Positions 44,528-53,648 of a DNA stretch of 64,000 nucleotides are shown here, piece after piece; position 1 is the first letter of the stretch, and every line of letters begins with the position of its first letter. Position numbers and translations under genes: made by a program. The stretch covers positions 124,001 through 188,000 of the forward strand of contig NZ_CAKMMG010000009.1 in NCBI RefSeq assembly GCF_927798115.1. Reading direction: 5' to 3'. The stretch is from Paenibacillus auburnensis. Lineage in GTDB: Bacteria > Bacillota > Bacilli > Paenibacillales > Paenibacillaceae. The notes beneath the pieces are model-generated. The model saw only the letters and a program-made list of their open reading frames with translations, was not told the DNA's origin and made no database searches.

Positions 44528-45661
44528 ATGATTATTGGTGTACCTAAAGAAATTAAGAATAACGAAAACCGCGTAGCGATTACCCCTGCCGGAGTGGTCA
44601 GTCTGGTGGCTGAAGGACATAAAGTACTCGTGGAAGCCGGAGCCGGAGTAGGCAGCGGATTCCTGAATGAAGAGTATGCCGCAGCCGGAGCGGAGCTGAT
44701 TGCAGACGCAGCTGCTGTATGGGCTGCCGCTGAAATGGTCATGAAAGTAAAAGAGCCGCTTGAAAGCGAATACGGCTACTTCCGTCCGGGTCTAATCCTG
44801 TTCACGTATCTGCACCTTGCTCCAGAACCGGCCCTCGCATCCGCATTGAAAGACAAAGGTGTCTTCGCTATCGGTTACGAAACGGTTGTGGATGGACGCA
44901 CACTACCGCTGCTTACACCCATGAGCGAAGTGGCGGGAAGGATGTCCGTGCAGCTCGGCGCACAGTTCCTCCAGAAGAACTACGGCGGACAAGGCATTCT
45001 GTTATCCGGTGTTCCCGGCGTTAGCAGAGGCAAGGTCAGCATTATCGGCGGCGGTGTAGTCGGTACGAACGCAGCTAAAATGGCCATTGGCCTCGGGGCT
45101 GAGGTGACCATTGTTGACCTGAGTGCAGACCGGCTCCGCCAGCTGGATGATATTTTTGGCTCGCAGATCAGCACGCTGATCTCGAACCCTTACAACATTG
45201 CCAAAGCGGTCGCTGAAGCGGATCTGCTGGTTGGCGCCGTATTGATCCCGGGTGCAAAAGCACCGAAGCTGGTCACTGAAGAAATGGTCAAAGCCATGAA
45301 GCCGGGCTCTGTGATCGTCGATGTAGCCATCGACCAGGGCGGGATCGTAGAAACGATTGACCGGGTAACTACCCATGACAATCCGGTGTTCGAGAAACAC
45401 GGCGTACTGCACTATTCGGTAGCGAACATGCCGGGAGCTGTAGCCAAAACCTCGACCATTGCTCTAACCAACGTAACAGTTCCTTATGCACTGCAAATAG
45501 CCAATAAAGGTGTATTCCAGGCGATCGAAGACAATGCCGGACTGAAGAGCGGCGTTAACGTAGCCAACGGCAAAATCACCTGCCAGGCCGTGGCAGAAGC
45601 TCTTGGGGAAGAGTACTTCACGGTAGAGAAAGCAGTAGAGCAAGAGTTCACTCTGATCTAA
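44528..45661 (+). CDS. ald: Alanine dehydrogenase
   Basis: This 377-aa NAD-dependent enzyme converts L-alanine to pyruvate and ammonia, used in amino acid catabolism and, in Bacilli, needed for normal sporulation. Family blocks are complete: MIIGVPKEIKNNENRVAITP at the N-terminus, MKVKEPLESEY with the catalytic Lys, YLHLAPEPAL with the catalytic His, the NAD loop IGGGVVGTNAAKMA, and VDVAIDQGG. CGGGAGAG precedes the ATG. It lies between the amidase gene and a PucR-family regulator, the gene neighbourhood of Bacillus ald and adeR. A hairpin at 45816-45840 may end transcription. Confidence 0.97.
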   Translation: MIIGVPKEIKNNENRVAITPAGVVSLVAEGHKVLVEAGAGVGSGFLNEEYAAAGAELIADAAAVWAAAEMVMKVKEPLESEYGYFRPGLILFTYLHLAPEPALASALKDKGVFAIGYETVVDGRTLPLLTPMSEVAGRMSVQLGAQFLQKNYGGQGILLSGVPGVSRGKVSIIGGGVVGTNAAKMAIGLGAEVTIVDLSADRLRQLDDIFGSQISTLISNPYNIAKAVAEADLLVGAVLIPGAKAPKLVTEEMVKAMKPGSVIVDVAIDQGGIVETIDRVTTHDNPVFEKHGVLHYSVANMPGAVAKTSTIALTNVTVPYALQIANKGVFQAIEDNAGLKSGVNVANGKITCQAVAEALGEEYFTVEKAVEQEFTLI

Positions 45662-45815
45662 TATGTGCTAAGCCCCGCAGAGAGAGATGAATGAGATAGA
45701 TGAATGGGGAATGAGCGGGAGATGGGGAGCGGTGTCGGCATTCCGCTGAACCAGACCTGAGGACATACTGGCATTTAGGAGCTTAAAGAGAATAGAGAGG
45801 TATTTCCACTTCAGT

Positions 45816-45840
45816 CCGGTGAGTAATCACCGGGCTTTAT
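45816..45840 (+). terminator. Probable terminator after ald
   Basis: CCGGTGA (45816-45822) pairs with TCACCGG (45827-45833), with a GTAA loop, followed by GCTTTATTTATT. The T-run is interrupted, so efficiency may be low. It lies 155 bp after the ald stop. Confidence 0.55.
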
Positions 45841-45852
45841 TTATTGGAGTGA

Positions 45853-46040
45853 GAGGCATAAATACCTCTGAATTCGCTGGAATCGGGTGGACTGGCGGAA
45901 TGAGAGGCATAAATACTTCTGAATTCGCTGAAATCGGGCAGAGGGGCGGAATGAGAGGTATAAATACCTCGGAATTCGCTGAAATCGGGCGGAAGGGCGG
46001 AATGAGAAGTATAAATACCTTTGAATTCATTTAAATCGGG
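45853..46040. repeat. Four-copy 51-bp tandem repeat with palindromic cores
   Basis: Palindromic 16-bp cores start at 45853, 45904, 45955 and 46006, exactly 51 bp apart, for example GAGGTATAAATACCTC. Each full unit carries a 35-bp spacer with GAATTCGCTGAAATCGGGC. Aligned in phase with the array at 582-815, the spacer is identical at about 22 of 35 positions, and the cores share the ATAAAT centre. A diverged unit begins near 45797. The 71-aa open frame over it is judged non-coding. The rest of the gene-free stretch 45662-46214 shows nothing else. Confidence 0.9.
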
Positions 46041-46214
46041 CCTGATGGCAAAAGGGCACTTAGGACAAGACGGTAAAAGCAGCCGTAGTGGTCGATGAAC
46101 CTACTCATGTCAGGTTTTCTCGCATATTATCCTAGTCAGCCGTAAATCTGAGTAATATAATGTAAACACCTAAACGTGCAAGATTCGGTTATTCTTCGGG
46201 CTGAGGTGGGGACA

Positions 46215-47498
46215 TTGACAGATTCAGGGCCAACATTTGACCGTTTTTTTGACAGCATGGAATCCTTGGCGGATACCATTAGTGAATCGCTGCAGTCGCA
46301 GGTGACGATTGAGGACAGCAACCACCATGTCATCGGCTACAGCTCCCATCAGTTTGAGAGTGACCCTGCGCGCATCTCCACGATTATCGGCAAACGGGTG
46401 CCGAACACGGTCATCATCGGACTCCGCAAAAAAGGCGTCATGCACCAGCTGGAGAACGCGGCGCATCCGATCCGCATTCCGGCGGTGATGGAGGTCGGGC
46501 TCGGGCCGCGGCTGGCCATGTGCATCAAGCACCAGCAGGAGATTCTGGGCTATATCTGGGTAGTAGACCGGGGAAATCTCGCCGAGGGATATGCCGAGGA
46601 GATTGTCGAGAAGGCAGCCGGCATCGCCGGGCGTTACCTGCTGAAGCAGCGCGGCTGGAAGACCAAGCAGGATAAGGCTTTCGAGGACTTCTTCTGGAAG
46701 CTGCTGACCTCGCATTATGATACGGAGCCGCGTATCCGCCAGGAAGCGGAAGCCTGGTCGATTCTGCTGCCGGAGAGCTACTACATCGGGGTGCTGGAAA
46801 GCGATAAGATCATCGACGAGCACTTTTTGCTGCGATTCCGGCAAGTGATGGACGCCAATGCCGGGCAGCGTCTCCTGTTCCTGACGGCTGAGCATAACCG
46901 GCTGATTCTGCTGTTTTCTTTTGTTTTTCCGGTGGAGGGAGCGGAAATTCTGTCCTCCTTTATGAACAAGCTGCTTGCGGATATGAGCCGCAGTGAAGGC
47001 TGCCGGCTGGCCGCCGGCTGCAGTCCGGGGTACAGGGAATATACCTCGGCCGCTCTGGCCTACCGCGAAGCACTGACGGTGCTGGAGATCAAGAAGCTGC
47101 TTCCCTACCATGCCCGCGGGCTGCTGCTCTACGAGCAGATCGGCTTTTGGGCGCACATTCCGGCTATTATGGAACAGAAGCGCAGCCGGACCCGGCGCAG
47201 TGCGCTGCTCCATCCGCTCAAAATGCATGACCGTGAGCATAAAAGTGATTTTCTCAAGACGATCGCCGTGTATTTAACGCTGGACGGCAATCTCAAGGAG
47301 TCAGCTGCCTTTTTGCATATTCATACCAACACCCTGATGTACCGGCTGAACCGGATCGCCGAAATTACCGGCAGAAGCCTGAAAGAAACCGACTACCGCA
47401 CTTCGGTCTATCTGGATATTCTCACCGAAGAAACGGCGCAGGTGAACAGCTGGTTTCAATTTCAGGAGGATACAGGCAATGCGGCATCCACGTCGTAG
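46215..47498 (+). CDS. PucR-family transcriptional regulator, AdeR-like
   Basis: This is a regulator of about 427 aa. TTG 46215 is chosen over the in-frame GTG at 46176 because GAGGTGG lies 5 nt before it and the protein then starts like other PucR proteins (DRFFDSMESLADTISESLQ). A GAF-like sensory half (TIEDSNHHVIGYSSH, DPARISTIIGKRVP) is followed by a GGDEF-like linker region and a C-terminal PucR helix-turn-helix (LDGNLKESAAFLHIHTNTLMYRLNRIAEITG). It sits directly downstream of ald. By analogy with Bacillus AdeR it probably activates ald, and perhaps the amidase gene through the shared palindrome. It ends at a strong terminator. Confidence 0.85.
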   Translation: MTDSGPTFDRFFDSMESLADTISESLQSQVTIEDSNHHVIGYSSHQFESDPARISTIIGKRVPNTVIIGLRKKGVMHQLENAAHPIRIPAVMEVGLGPRLAMCIKHQQEILGYIWVVDRGNLAEGYAEEIVEKAAGIAGRYLLKQRGWKTKQDKAFEDFFWKLLTSHYDTEPRIRQEAEAWSILLPESYYIGVLESDKIIDEHFLLRFRQVMDANAGQRLLFLTAEHNRLILLFSFVFPVEGAEILSSFMNKLLADMSRSEGCRLAAGCSPGYREYTSAALAYREALTVLEIKKLLPYHARGLLLYEQIGFWAHIPAIMEQKRSRTRRSALLHPLKMHDREHKSDFLKTIAVYLTLDGNLKESAAFLHIHTNTLMYRLNRIAEITGRSLKETDYRTSVYLDILTEETAQVNSWFQFQEDTGNAASTS

Positions 47499-47510
47499 GG
47501 CTTCATAAGG

Positions 47511-47552
47511 AAGAGTCCAGTTCCCCTGAAGGGGAATTTGGACTCTTTTTTT
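47511..47552 (+). terminator. Intrinsic terminator after the PucR-family gene
   Basis: AAGAGTCCA pairs with TGGACTCTT around an inner TTCCCC-TGAA-GGGGAA hairpin, followed by a T-run. This is a very stable structure. Confidence 0.93.
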
Positions 47553-47630
47553 GATGCTCCGCACCAACAGAAGTGCTGACACGTACAATAACCTATATTT
47601 TGTGAATGAATCAGGAAAGGGGCTGACAGA

Positions 47631-48353
47631 ATGGGGATTAACTACGGCTCACCCGGCGGTTCAGACTTTGAACGGAACATGCGGGCGGGAATCATTGCGG
47701 AGGCGAAATCAATGAGTGTGGGCGGAACGGACTTCGCCGATTTTAAGAACTCCCGCTGCAATCCGAGATACTGGAACCGTACGGTTAACGGCGGATTTGA
47801 ATTGAAGGCGGGGGTACGCCCATCGGCAGCGATCAATGATATTTTTGAAAACGGGCCGCTTTATGCCTTCGAATGTGCAATGGCGATGGTGATGATTCTA
47901 TATAAAGCAACGATTGGTGCGATTGGAGCGGAAGCGTTTGACCGCTATTTCACCGACCTGTTCCTGTGGGACTGGAATTATGACAGCAATCTGCAGATGA
48001 TCACCACGTTCCAGCAGTTTGAGATGCAGCCGGGCGATGTGGTCTATTTCAGGAATCCCGACCATGACCCGGATTTGCCCGAGTGGCAGGGGGAGAACGC
48101 GATTATGCTGGGTCCGGACCGCTACTATGGACATGGACTGGGCATCAAAAGCGCAGAGGAAATGATCACCTCGCTGAACCGGAAAAGAGTGCCGGGCAGC
48201 CGGACATCCGCTTATTTGACCGACGAGGCGCTCCACCCGAATTTTGATTATATCAGCACACTCGCCATGAGAGGTAATCACCCTAAGGAAGGTAAAGGCG
48301 GGCAAAACGCCATCTTTTCCAGAATCGGAGTGCGCACCTATATCTATAAATAG
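47631..48353 (+). CDS. tgl: Protein-glutamine gamma-glutamyltransferase (spore coat transglutaminase)
   Basis: This 240-aa enzyme forms gamma-glutamyl-lysine cross-links between spore coat proteins. The catalytic region NGPLYAFECAMAMVMILYKA matches the Bacillus Tgl active site, with the nucleophile at Cys82. GENAIMLGPDRYYGHGLGI supplies the conserved Glu and His, and VYFRNPDHDPDLPEWQGEN is also conserved. The N-terminus is about 30-35 residues shorter than in Bacillus Tgl, with no in-frame extension after the preceding stop, so the protein begins just before the FERNMRAGIIAEAKSM helix. GAAAGGGG precedes the ATG. It points to a spore-former. It converges with the response regulator, whose stop is only 5 nt away. 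Confidence 0.93.
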   Translation: MGINYGSPGGSDFERNMRAGIIAEAKSMSVGGTDFADFKNSRCNPRYWNRTVNGGFELKAGVRPSAAINDIFENGPLYAFECAMAMVMILYKATIGAIGAEAFDRYFTDLFLWDWNYDSNLQMITTFQQFEMQPGDVVYFRNPDHDPDLPEWQGENAIMLGPDRYYGHGLGIKSAEEMITSLNRKRVPGSRTSAYLTDEALHPNFDYISTLAMRGNHPKEGKGGQNAIFSRIGVRTYIYK

Positions 48354-48358
48354 CTGAA

Positions 48359-49984
48359 CTAGGGGGAGCTATCCTTGCCTGAGCGGTATTTGAGCGGATG
48401 CACCCCGACTGTTTTTTTGAAGACAGTACTGAAATAATGGGGGTTCTCATAACCGACCCGCTCGGAGATCTCCATCACTTTAAGATCGGTTGTCAGCAGC
48501 AGCTCCTTGGCCTTGCCCATGCGGACTTTGGTGATATAGTCGGTGATCGTCTCGCCGGTCTCTTTCTTAAAAATCAGGCTGATATAGTTGGGGGTCAGGA
48601 AGACCTCTTCGGCAATTTTGGTAATGGAGAGCTCCCGGGCGTAGCCTTCCTGCACGATCGTTTTGATCCGGCTGATGGCCCGGCTGTTTTTGGAAGTGTT
48701 TTTGCCTGCCACATAAGTGCTGAGGTCATGAAAAAGCTCCAGCATATACGCCTTCAGCCCGGCAATGCTCTTCTGGGTATATAGCGTATCCATAATCGTC
48801 ATCCGGTCACTCAGTACCTCTTCAATATTCTCGTCAATCTCATAGAGCGTCCGGGCTGAGGTGAAAATCATCTCGGCACAGATGCTCTGTACATAATCGA
48901 TTTGCAGCCGCGGGCCCGCAAGTTTGGTGAACAGTGTATCCAGCAGCTCCATCACATTGTCCGTATGGCCAGCCTTCAGCTCATTCATCAGCCGGGCATG
49001 GAATGTATAGAAAAAAGTACTCTGCAGCGTCTCGGTATCCGGCTGAATGTCCTTAAAGTACAGGACGGAAGCGTGTCCGGTATAAAATTTGTGGGCCAGC
49101 GCAGCAGTTGCCTCCTTGTAGGAATCCTCGAGCTGTCCAGCCAGGGTGCTGGCCCGGCCGATACCAATGGAGGTGTCGAGCCGCAGATATTCCCGGATGC
49201 TGCTAATAATCTTGTTGCAGAGGCCGGTGAGACGTTCCCCCGCAGGGTCCTCCGGTGAGCAGAATATCATAATGAATTCATTCTCCCCGGCCAAAAAGCT
49301 GACTGCGCACGGGTGGGCGCCCAGGCATTCGTCCATAATATTCCGGATGGAAAAGTAGAGCAGCTGCTTGTATTCCTCCGAGAACCTGGCGACAGCGCTA
49401 AGGTAGTCATCAAGCTCCAGTACGCCAACTGTTAACCGGTCACCTCGCCTGAAGGGCAGGTTGAAATAAGTGATTTTATCCCATATTTCCTGTTCGTTCC
49501 GGTATAAGCCGAATATCAGATTCTGCAGGAATTTCTCGCGGATTAGCGGCATGTTGTCCTGCAGCTGCTTACCCAGATGCTGCAGATTCAGCCGGTTGTC
49601 GCGTTCATGGTGGATGCGGTCAGTGACTTTACGGAAAAGCTCCCTGATCTCCTCCAGCTTCACCGGCTTCAGGATATAGCCTTCGGCGTTCACCTTCATG
49701 GCATTCTGGGCATACGCGAAATCCTGGGCACCGCTGATGATAATAATTTTGGTAGGACAATCCGCATCCTTCAGCTTCTCTGCGACCTGGAGGCCGTTCA
49801 GAAAAGGCATCATAATGTCGGTGAACAGAATATCCGGCTTAAGCTCCATACATAAGTCATAGGCTTCCTGGCCGTCTGAGGCCTCCCCGATAATCTCAAT
49901 GCCGAACTCTTCCTGCCACTTGAACACCTGGATCAGGCTGCGCCGGATAAACGGCTCATCATCCGCTACGATCATGGTCAACAT
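48359..49984 (-). CDS. Two-component response regulator with AraC output domain (YesN-like)
   Basis: This is a 541-aa DNA-binding response regulator. The receiver domain is residues 1-120 (IVADDEPFIRRSL, phosphorylated Asp56 in FTDIMMP, and the conserved Lys in ILKPVK). A long central region follows, then two C-terminal helix-turn-helix motifs (about 435-535, SITKIAEEVFLTPNYISLIFKKE and GYENPHYFSTVFKK). It is encoded directly after, and overlapping by 26 nt, the sensor kinase gene, so both are translated together. It likely activates the divergent and downstream carbohydrate genes at 51962-64000. Confidence 0.93.
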   Translation of the reverse strand: MLTMIVADDEPFIRRSLIQVFKWQEEFGIEIIGEASDGQEAYDLCMELKPDILFTDIMMPFLNGLQVAEKLKDADCPTKIIIISGAQDFAYAQNAMKVNAEGYILKPVKLEEIRELFRKVTDRIHHERDNRLNLQHLGKQLQDNMPLIREKFLQNLIFGLYRNEQEIWDKITYFNLPFRRGDRLTVGVLELDDYLSAVARFSEEYKQLLYFSIRNIMDECLGAHPCAVSFLAGENEFIMIFCSPEDPAGERLTGLCNKIISSIREYLRLDTSIGIGRASTLAGQLEDSYKEATAALAHKFYTGHASVLYFKDIQPDTETLQSTFFYTFHARLMNELKAGHTDNVMELLDTLFTKLAGPRLQIDYVQSICAEMIFTSARTLYEIDENIEEVLSDRMTIMDTLYTQKSIAGLKAYMLELFHDLSTYVAGKNTSKNSRAISRIKTIVQEGYARELSITKIAEEVFLTPNYISLIFKKETGETITDYITKVRMGKAKELLLTTDLKVMEISERVGYENPHYFSTVFKKTVGVHPLKYRSGKDSSP

Positions 49985-51857
49985 CTTCGATCACCTCATT
50001 CCATGTAGTAACGACCGGAAACCGGATCATGGCCAGAAGGCCGGAGGGATCCTCATGATTGGCATAATAACGGATGCCGTAGGCCTCCCCGAAAAACTGC
50101 TGGATTCTTGTATGCACATTACGGATGCCGTAGGACTGGTTGCCGGGCTGCTGATCAGTCAGCAGCAGGTTCAGCCGCTCAGGATCAGCACCGACCCCGT
50201 CGTCAAAAACGGAAACGAACAGGACCTCCTGGGCGGATGTCACCCGGATGCGGATTTTTCCTTTGCCTCGGCGCTGCTGAATCCCGTGAATGATCGCATT
50301 CTCCACCAGCGGCTGGATGCTCAGCTTGACCACAAGGCATTCCGTAAGCAACCGGGGGTCCACGTCTTCCAATTCATACTCGAGCTTATCCTGGAATCGG
50401 AACTGCTGGATGCCGAGATAGCTCTCCACCTGCTTCAGCTCATCGCGCAGCGGGATGATGTTCCGCCCTTTACTCAGGCTGTATCTGAAAAAGTCAGACA
50501 GCGATGTCACCATGCTGCTGATCTCGGGAACGTTATGGTTGATCGCCAGCCAGTTGATCGAATCCAGCGTATTATAGAGAAAATGCGGATTAATCTGGGC
50601 CTGGAGCGTTTTAAGCTCGGCTTCTTTTTTGCGTAGCTCGGTGACATACAGCTTGTCGATCAGCGCCTTGATCTGCTGCAGCAGCTTGTTGTAGCGGTTG
50701 AACAAATAGGAGAATTCGTCCTTGCGCCGGTAGCGGATGATGATGTTGAAGTTCCCGCTTTCGGCATGGGACATGGACTGGATAAACTTGCGGATCGGCG
50801 CAGAGATATTCTCTGACAGCAGCAGGGCCATCGTCAGTGACACCAGCATACAGATGCCGATCACGACATACATGACCCGCTGGAAGGAGGCCAGTTCCCC
50901 GTTAAGCTCGCTGACTGGAGAGAAAGAGAGAATCGTCCAGCCGGTAGCCTGAATATTCTGGTAGGAGACAAGCATCTTCTCGCCGCTGATAACGTGCCGG
51001 AAGGAATGAAAGGTGCCGGAGTCTGCATCCGCCGGGCTTATTTTGCTGAAATAATCCCGGGTGCTGATGTTCTGGCCGATCAGGCTCTCCTCAGGGCTAA
51101 TGGCAATGGTCCCTGTCTGGTCAACGATATAGATCCGGCTGCCGGGAGTAGGCTTGTAATGGTCCAGCAGAGTGCTGAATTCGCTCACCGGAATATCAAT
51201 CGTAAGCAGGCCGGCAAAGGGCAGCTGGGCATGCCGGATGCCGAACAGGCGCTTGGCGAACTTAATAGTAAATCTTGAATCCAGTGAGCTGAGCCCGACC
51301 ACGGTGAAATCGGACTTGGCCGGAATGGCCAGATACCAGGGCTTCAGCGAGATCTGATCGATATTAAACACGCGTCTGGAGAAATTATACTGGGTATATT
51401 CCGGACGGTTCAGCATGTAAAGCATTGGCACAAAGCTGCTTCCCGAGGTTCCGTTCGCCGGGAAATTCTCCAGGATTTTGTTAAGGGCGGCCAATTCATT
51501 AATGATACCGGTGCTGTCGGTAGGGCGGTTAGAGGAGATCAGGTCGGCGAATTCGGTATTGAGGTAGAGGGCGATCATCGAATTGTTGGCGCTGGTGAAT
51601 CTCTGGTCCAGATTATCCTGTACCAGATTAAGATTGTTCTCGATCGATGTATTCACATTGCGGGTGATAATATCGGCGGACTTGTTGTATACGGTGATGG
51701 ATATAATCGTCGTAGGGAGCAGGACCAGGAACAGGAAATAGAGGATCAGCCGGCTGCGTATACTGAAATTGTACAGAAAGAGGGTTTTAGACAGAGTGTC
51801 AAATAATTTCTTCAGTAGAATCCTCCCCCGTCCCGGAGAATAATCTTCACTTGCCAT
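49959..51857 (-). CDS. Sensor histidine kinase (YesM-like)
   Basis: This 632-aa membrane kinase has TM1 at about residues 32-54, an extracellular sensor region to about 320, TM2 at about 325-350, a HAMP segment, then the His_kinase internal region with phospho-acceptor His425 in LQAQINPHFLYNTLDSINW and an ATPase domain (VENAIIHGIQQRRGKG, DDGVGADPE). The ATG at 51857 has no good ribosome site. A GGGGGAGG lies just before in-frame codon 15 (CTG), so a CTG start, or use of the weak ATG, is unresolved; the first helix is intact either way. Its partner is the overlapping response regulator. Confidence 0.9.
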   Translation of the reverse strand: MASEDYSPGRGRILLKKLFDTLSKTLFLYNFSIRSRLILYFLFLVLLPTTIISITVYNKSADIITRNVNTSIENNLNLVQDNLDQRFTSANNSMIALYLNTEFADLISSNRPTDSTGIINELAALNKILENFPANGTSGSSFVPMLYMLNRPEYTQYNFSRRVFNIDQISLKPWYLAIPAKSDFTVVGLSSLDSRFTIKFAKRLFGIRHAQLPFAGLLTIDIPVSEFSTLLDHYKPTPGSRIYIVDQTGTIAISPEESLIGQNISTRDYFSKISPADADSGTFHSFRHVISGEKMLVSYQNIQATGWTILSFSPVSELNGELASFQRVMYVVIGICMLVSLTMALLLSENISAPIRKFIQSMSHAESGNFNIIIRYRRKDEFSYLFNRYNKLLQQIKALIDKLYVTELRKKEAELKTLQAQINPHFLYNTLDSINWLAINHNVPEISSMVTSLSDFFRYSLSKGRNIIPLRDELKQVESYLGIQQFRFQDKLEYELEDVDPRLLTECLVVKLSIQPLVENAIIHGIQQRRGKGKIRIRVTSAQEVLFVSVFDDGVGADPERLNLLLTDQQPGNQSYGIRNVHTRIQQFFGEAYGIRYYANHEDPSGLLAMIRFPVVTTWNEVIEDVDHDRSG

Positions 51858-51961
51858 TTATCGGATAGTATTGGAATATATTTAATATTGGCAGATATTA
51901 ACCAATAGCTGGTATCCATTGTAAGGTGTGCCAAGACGCGCTGTCAACGCAGGAGGTAATA

Positions 51962-53434
51962 ATGAAACGAATCCTCGTCTTTAGTATGGCTGTGTTGCTC
52001 TGCGGGCTGGTGGTCTATGCTATCGCCTATGACCGGCCGCTGCTGGTTGATTTCGCCCCCGAGCCTGTTCCGGCAGAGCAGCCGCACACCCAGATCCGGA
52101 TCGCCCTCTATGACTGGACGGAGAATCTGGAAGTGAAGAATGCGATTAACCAATATAACAAAACGAACCCGGACGGGATTGAGATCAGTATTATGAATAT
52201 TTCTACTGACGTATATGATGATACGCTGAATATGCTGATGACCTCGGGACAAGGGCCGGATGTGTTCAGTGTTGACAATGCCTGGCTGGCTACTTATGTG
52301 AACAAAGGGTACCTGGCTAATCTGTCCTCCGTGCTGACTCCCGGGGACATGAACAGATTTCCGGACTGGGCCAGGGCCTATGCGGAAAGCTCCTTGTTCA
52401 AGGGCGGGATTTATTTCATGCCCTCCAGCATTGAAACCGTCCGGCTGATCTACAACAAGCAGCTGTTCCGGATTGCCGGCCTTGATCCGGAGCTGCCGCC
52501 GGTGACCTTTGCCGACATGAAGTCGGCTGCCGGTAAGATCAGCCAGGCCGGAGTCGGGGTGAACAAGTATGGATTCGCGCTTGCAGCCGGCGACAGCCAG
52601 TACAGCCTGCAGACCGGGCTGGAGCTGTCGAATACGTACAGCGGAGTGTATCTGTATAATTACCGGAGCGGTTATTACGACCTGAACGGTTATAAGCCGT
52701 GGCTGCAGATGCTCCTGGATATGAAGGCACAGGGCAGCCTATATCCGGGAGAGACTCTGCTCAAGCGCAACAGTGCCCTCCGTCAGTTCGCCGACGGCAA
52801 TATCGGTATGATGTATGTAACCAGCAAAGACTATGTGAAATTGCAGGAATATATGCCAAAGGATGACTGGGGGGTAGCACTGCCGCCGGTGACGGAGGCC
52901 TCCAAACGCGGGGCCGGAGCTTTAATGATGATTCCGCATTCTCCGCTCGTTGTGAACAGCGCGGCCGCAGACCGTGAGGCGGCGATTAAGGTCTGGACCT
53001 TCCTGCAGTCAGAAGAATTCCTGACGATCCTGTTCCACCAGGCACTGGCTCTGCCGGTCGTTGACGGCATTCTTAATCTGCCAAACATGGCTCCCGGCCT
53101 GGCCCACTTCACGGAGTTCTATCCGACGGCGGTCGATTCGATCTATCCGCTCCCGCCGCAGATCATGGACCAATATGATCCGAGCACCGTGTCGATAGAG
53201 CCGAGGGATGCAGGTGACCGCCCGCGGCTGCAGCTGTATCTGCAGATTATATCCGGCGAGAAGGGCTTAAATGAAGCGCTGAGCGGAGAAACTGCCCGGT
53301 TGAATCAGATGCTGGATATTGCGGCGACAGGTTACTCTTTTAAGCATGAGGAATATATTTATCCGGGGTTTGATCCGAAGGACCCGCTGAAGGCGCAGAG
53401 TCTGGAGCAGATACTGAGCTCAGAGAAGAAGTAA
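51962..53434 (+). CDS. Membrane-anchored extracellular solute-binding protein (family 1-like)
   Basis: This is a protein of about 490 aa. ATG 51962 follows CAGGAGGT and is preferred to the in-frame codon at 51926. The N-terminal hydrophobic segment (MKRILVFSMAVLLCGLVVYAIA) has no lipobox, so the protein is probably held by an uncleaved anchor. The rest looks like a binding protein (VFSVDNAWLATYVNKGYL, SSIETVRLIYNKQLF). It is transcribed divergently from the kinase and regulator genes and is separated by a terminator from the permeases. Besides feeding the importer it could present ligand to the kinase, as proposed for similar three-component arrangements; that is an inference. Confidence 0.8.
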   Translation: MKRILVFSMAVLLCGLVVYAIAYDRPLLVDFAPEPVPAEQPHTQIRIALYDWTENLEVKNAINQYNKTNPDGIEISIMNISTDVYDDTLNMLMTSGQGPDVFSVDNAWLATYVNKGYLANLSSVLTPGDMNRFPDWARAYAESSLFKGGIYFMPSSIETVRLIYNKQLFRIAGLDPELPPVTFADMKSAAGKISQAGVGVNKYGFALAAGDSQYSLQTGLELSNTYSGVYLYNYRSGYYDLNGYKPWLQMLLDMKAQGSLYPGETLLKRNSALRQFADGNIGMMYVTSKDYVKLQEYMPKDDWGVALPPVTEASKRGAGALMMIPHSPLVVNSAAADREAAIKVWTFLQSEEFLTILFHQALALPVVDGILNLPNMAPGLAHFTEFYPTAVDSIYPLPPQIMDQYDPSTVSIEPRDAGDRPRLQLYLQIISGEKGLNEALSGETARLNQMLDIAATGYSFKHEEYIYPGFDPKDPLKAQSLEQILSSEKK

Positions 53435-53462
53435 GGAATGTAGTCTGGCATACGATGTGCAA

Positions 53463-53503
53463 AGAGCTGTCCACAATCTATAACGGTGGACAGTTCTTTT
53501 TTT
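53463..53503 (+). terminator. Intrinsic terminator after the anchored binding protein gene
   Basis: CTGTCCAC (53467-53474) pairs with GTGGACAG (53486-53493), extended by AGA/TCT, and is followed by seven or more T residues. The next 145 bp to 53648 should carry the permease promoter; a TATTATAGAT element near 53560 is a weak candidate. Confidence 0.85.
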
Positions 53504-53648
53504 AGGCGTATTAGTCAAGAAGGGGCTCGATGAAAAACTGTATAGATTATCGAACTTTTATTATAGATGGTCTTATTTAGCAAATCTGCTGCTCCGGCTA
53601 CACTTAAGACATGAAGAGAGAGAATGATGGAATCAGGAGGCGTAAGTC

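Noticed and set aside
45819..46034. A 71-aa plus-strand open frame with a repeated GINTSEFAEIG segment
   Set aside because: It is the same repeat artefact. The putative start lies in the stem of the ald terminator, and the palindromic, in-phase DNA pattern explains the periodicity better than coding.
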